From Xylophilus rhododendri (GTDB lineage Bacteria; Pseudomonadota; Gammaproteobacteria; Burkholderiales; Burkholderiaceae_C): 64,000 nt of DNA. The DNA lies in assembly GCF_009906855.1 (NCBI RefSeq), contig NZ_CP047650.1, positions 2,108,001-2,172,000 of the forward strand. The letters are read 5' to 3'. Positions 63,739 to 64,000 of the stretch are shown in pieces (the stretch's first letter is position 1; each line of letters opens with the position of its first letter). The notes below the pieces were generated by a model that was given only the letters and a program-made list of their open reading frames with translations, did no database searches and was not told the DNA's origin. The translations under genes and the position numbers were made by a program.

Positions 63739-64000
63739 ATGCCATTCCATTCGTCCACCACGCCGCGTCCCGCACCCTTCGTGCGGCTCACGATCGCCGC
63801 GCTGCTGACCATCCTGCTGGCCGACGCCAACCCCGCCCTGGCGCAGACCGCCGTCGGCGCCCTGCCCTCGGCCGTCGGCTCGCGCGAGCCGGTCACGCTC
63901 AACTTCACCAATGCCGAGATCGAGGCCGTGGCCCGCACGCTCTCCACCATCACCGGCCGCAACATGGTGGTGGATCCGCGGGTCAAGGGCACCATGTCCC
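63739..64000 (+). CDS. gspD: Type II secretion secretin GspD (5' part only)
   Basis: First 87 residues. Signal peptide ends near NPALAQ, followed by the N0 domain (VTLNFTNAEIEAVARTLSTI then TGRNMVVDPRVKGTMS), the usual start of secretins. The outer-membrane channel domain lies beyond the window. gspE and gspF are not seen between gspC and gspD and probably follow gspD. Confidence 0.95.
   Translation, partial: MPFHSSTTPRPAPFVRLTIAALLTILLADANPALAQTAVGALPSAVGSREPVTLNFTNAEIEAVARTLSTITGRNMVVDPRVKGTMS

Overview
The window is GC-rich, densely packed chromosomal DNA that reads like core genome of a betaproteobacterium of the order Burkholderiales, most likely family Comamonadaceae. This rests on gene content and order: divergent gspC/gspG, rubredoxin-thiD-hemL, pilGHIJ-chpA, yqgE-ruvX-pyrR-pyrB-pyrC'-plsC, dusB-fis-purH, a Coq7-type ubiquinone hydroxylase and an Omp32-like porin. 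The genus cannot be fixed from sequence alone. I see no phage, plasmid, insertion sequence, CRISPR array, rRNA or tRNA.

Layout. 1-3.9 kb: aldo/keto reductase and MFS exporter divergent from a LysR regulator, then a FrnE-like DsbA protein, a small unknown protein and YnfA. 4-9.8 kb: a chemoreceptor followed closely by a CSS-motif EAL phosphodiesterase, an outer-membrane protein, and a GGDEF cyclase broken by a 1-nt frameshift. 9.8-12.1 kb: groES-groEL under a sigma70-type promoter overlapped by a CIRCE element. 12.1-17.2 kb: sugar-phosphate block with pgi and tal divergent from zwf and a HexR/RpiR regulator; two HexR-like operator candidates lie in the divergent gap. 17.2-24 kb: accessory-looking stretch with an OmpR-type regulator, a perfect 15-bp-arm palindrome, a lipoprotein-type intradiol dioxygenase, a DUF6502/DUF5666 pair, several small secreted or membrane proteins and a Yip1-like membrane protein. 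24-30.3 kb: plsC, pyrC', pyrB, pyrR, ruvX, yqgE read as one tightly overlapped leftward operon, then a photolyase. 30.3-39.7 kb: the Pil-Chp twitching chemosensory operon (chpA also frameshifted) and a rubredoxin. 39.7-46.9 kb: thiD, hemL, a TonB-dependent receptor, and a DUF779 gene with a sigma54 promoter next to an AcoR-type activator. 46.9-57.4 kb: purH-fis-dusB, a YqaA/DedA protein, a DUF3047 lipoprotein, a major porin, coq7, osmC, a structured RNA candidate just before ilvA, then cobS-cobC. 57.4-64 kb: type II secretion genes gspC and gspGHIJKLMN, with gspD running off the end.

The most notable observations are: (i) three genes interrupted by the same kind of lesion, one missing C/G in a GC homopolymer, which points to consensus errors more than to real pseudogenes; (ii) a four-hairpin RNA with an anti-Shine-Dalgarno loop and strong terminator 24 bp upstream of ilvA; (iii) paired HexR-like sites between tal and zwf; (iv) a perfect 15-bp-arm palindrome between a response regulator and an exported dioxygenase; (v) a sigma54 promoter with possible upstream activator repeats in an AcoR/DUF779 locus that lacks its usual dehydrogenase. 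I did not find a convincing, wholly new multi-gene system; most of the window is ordinary core genome.
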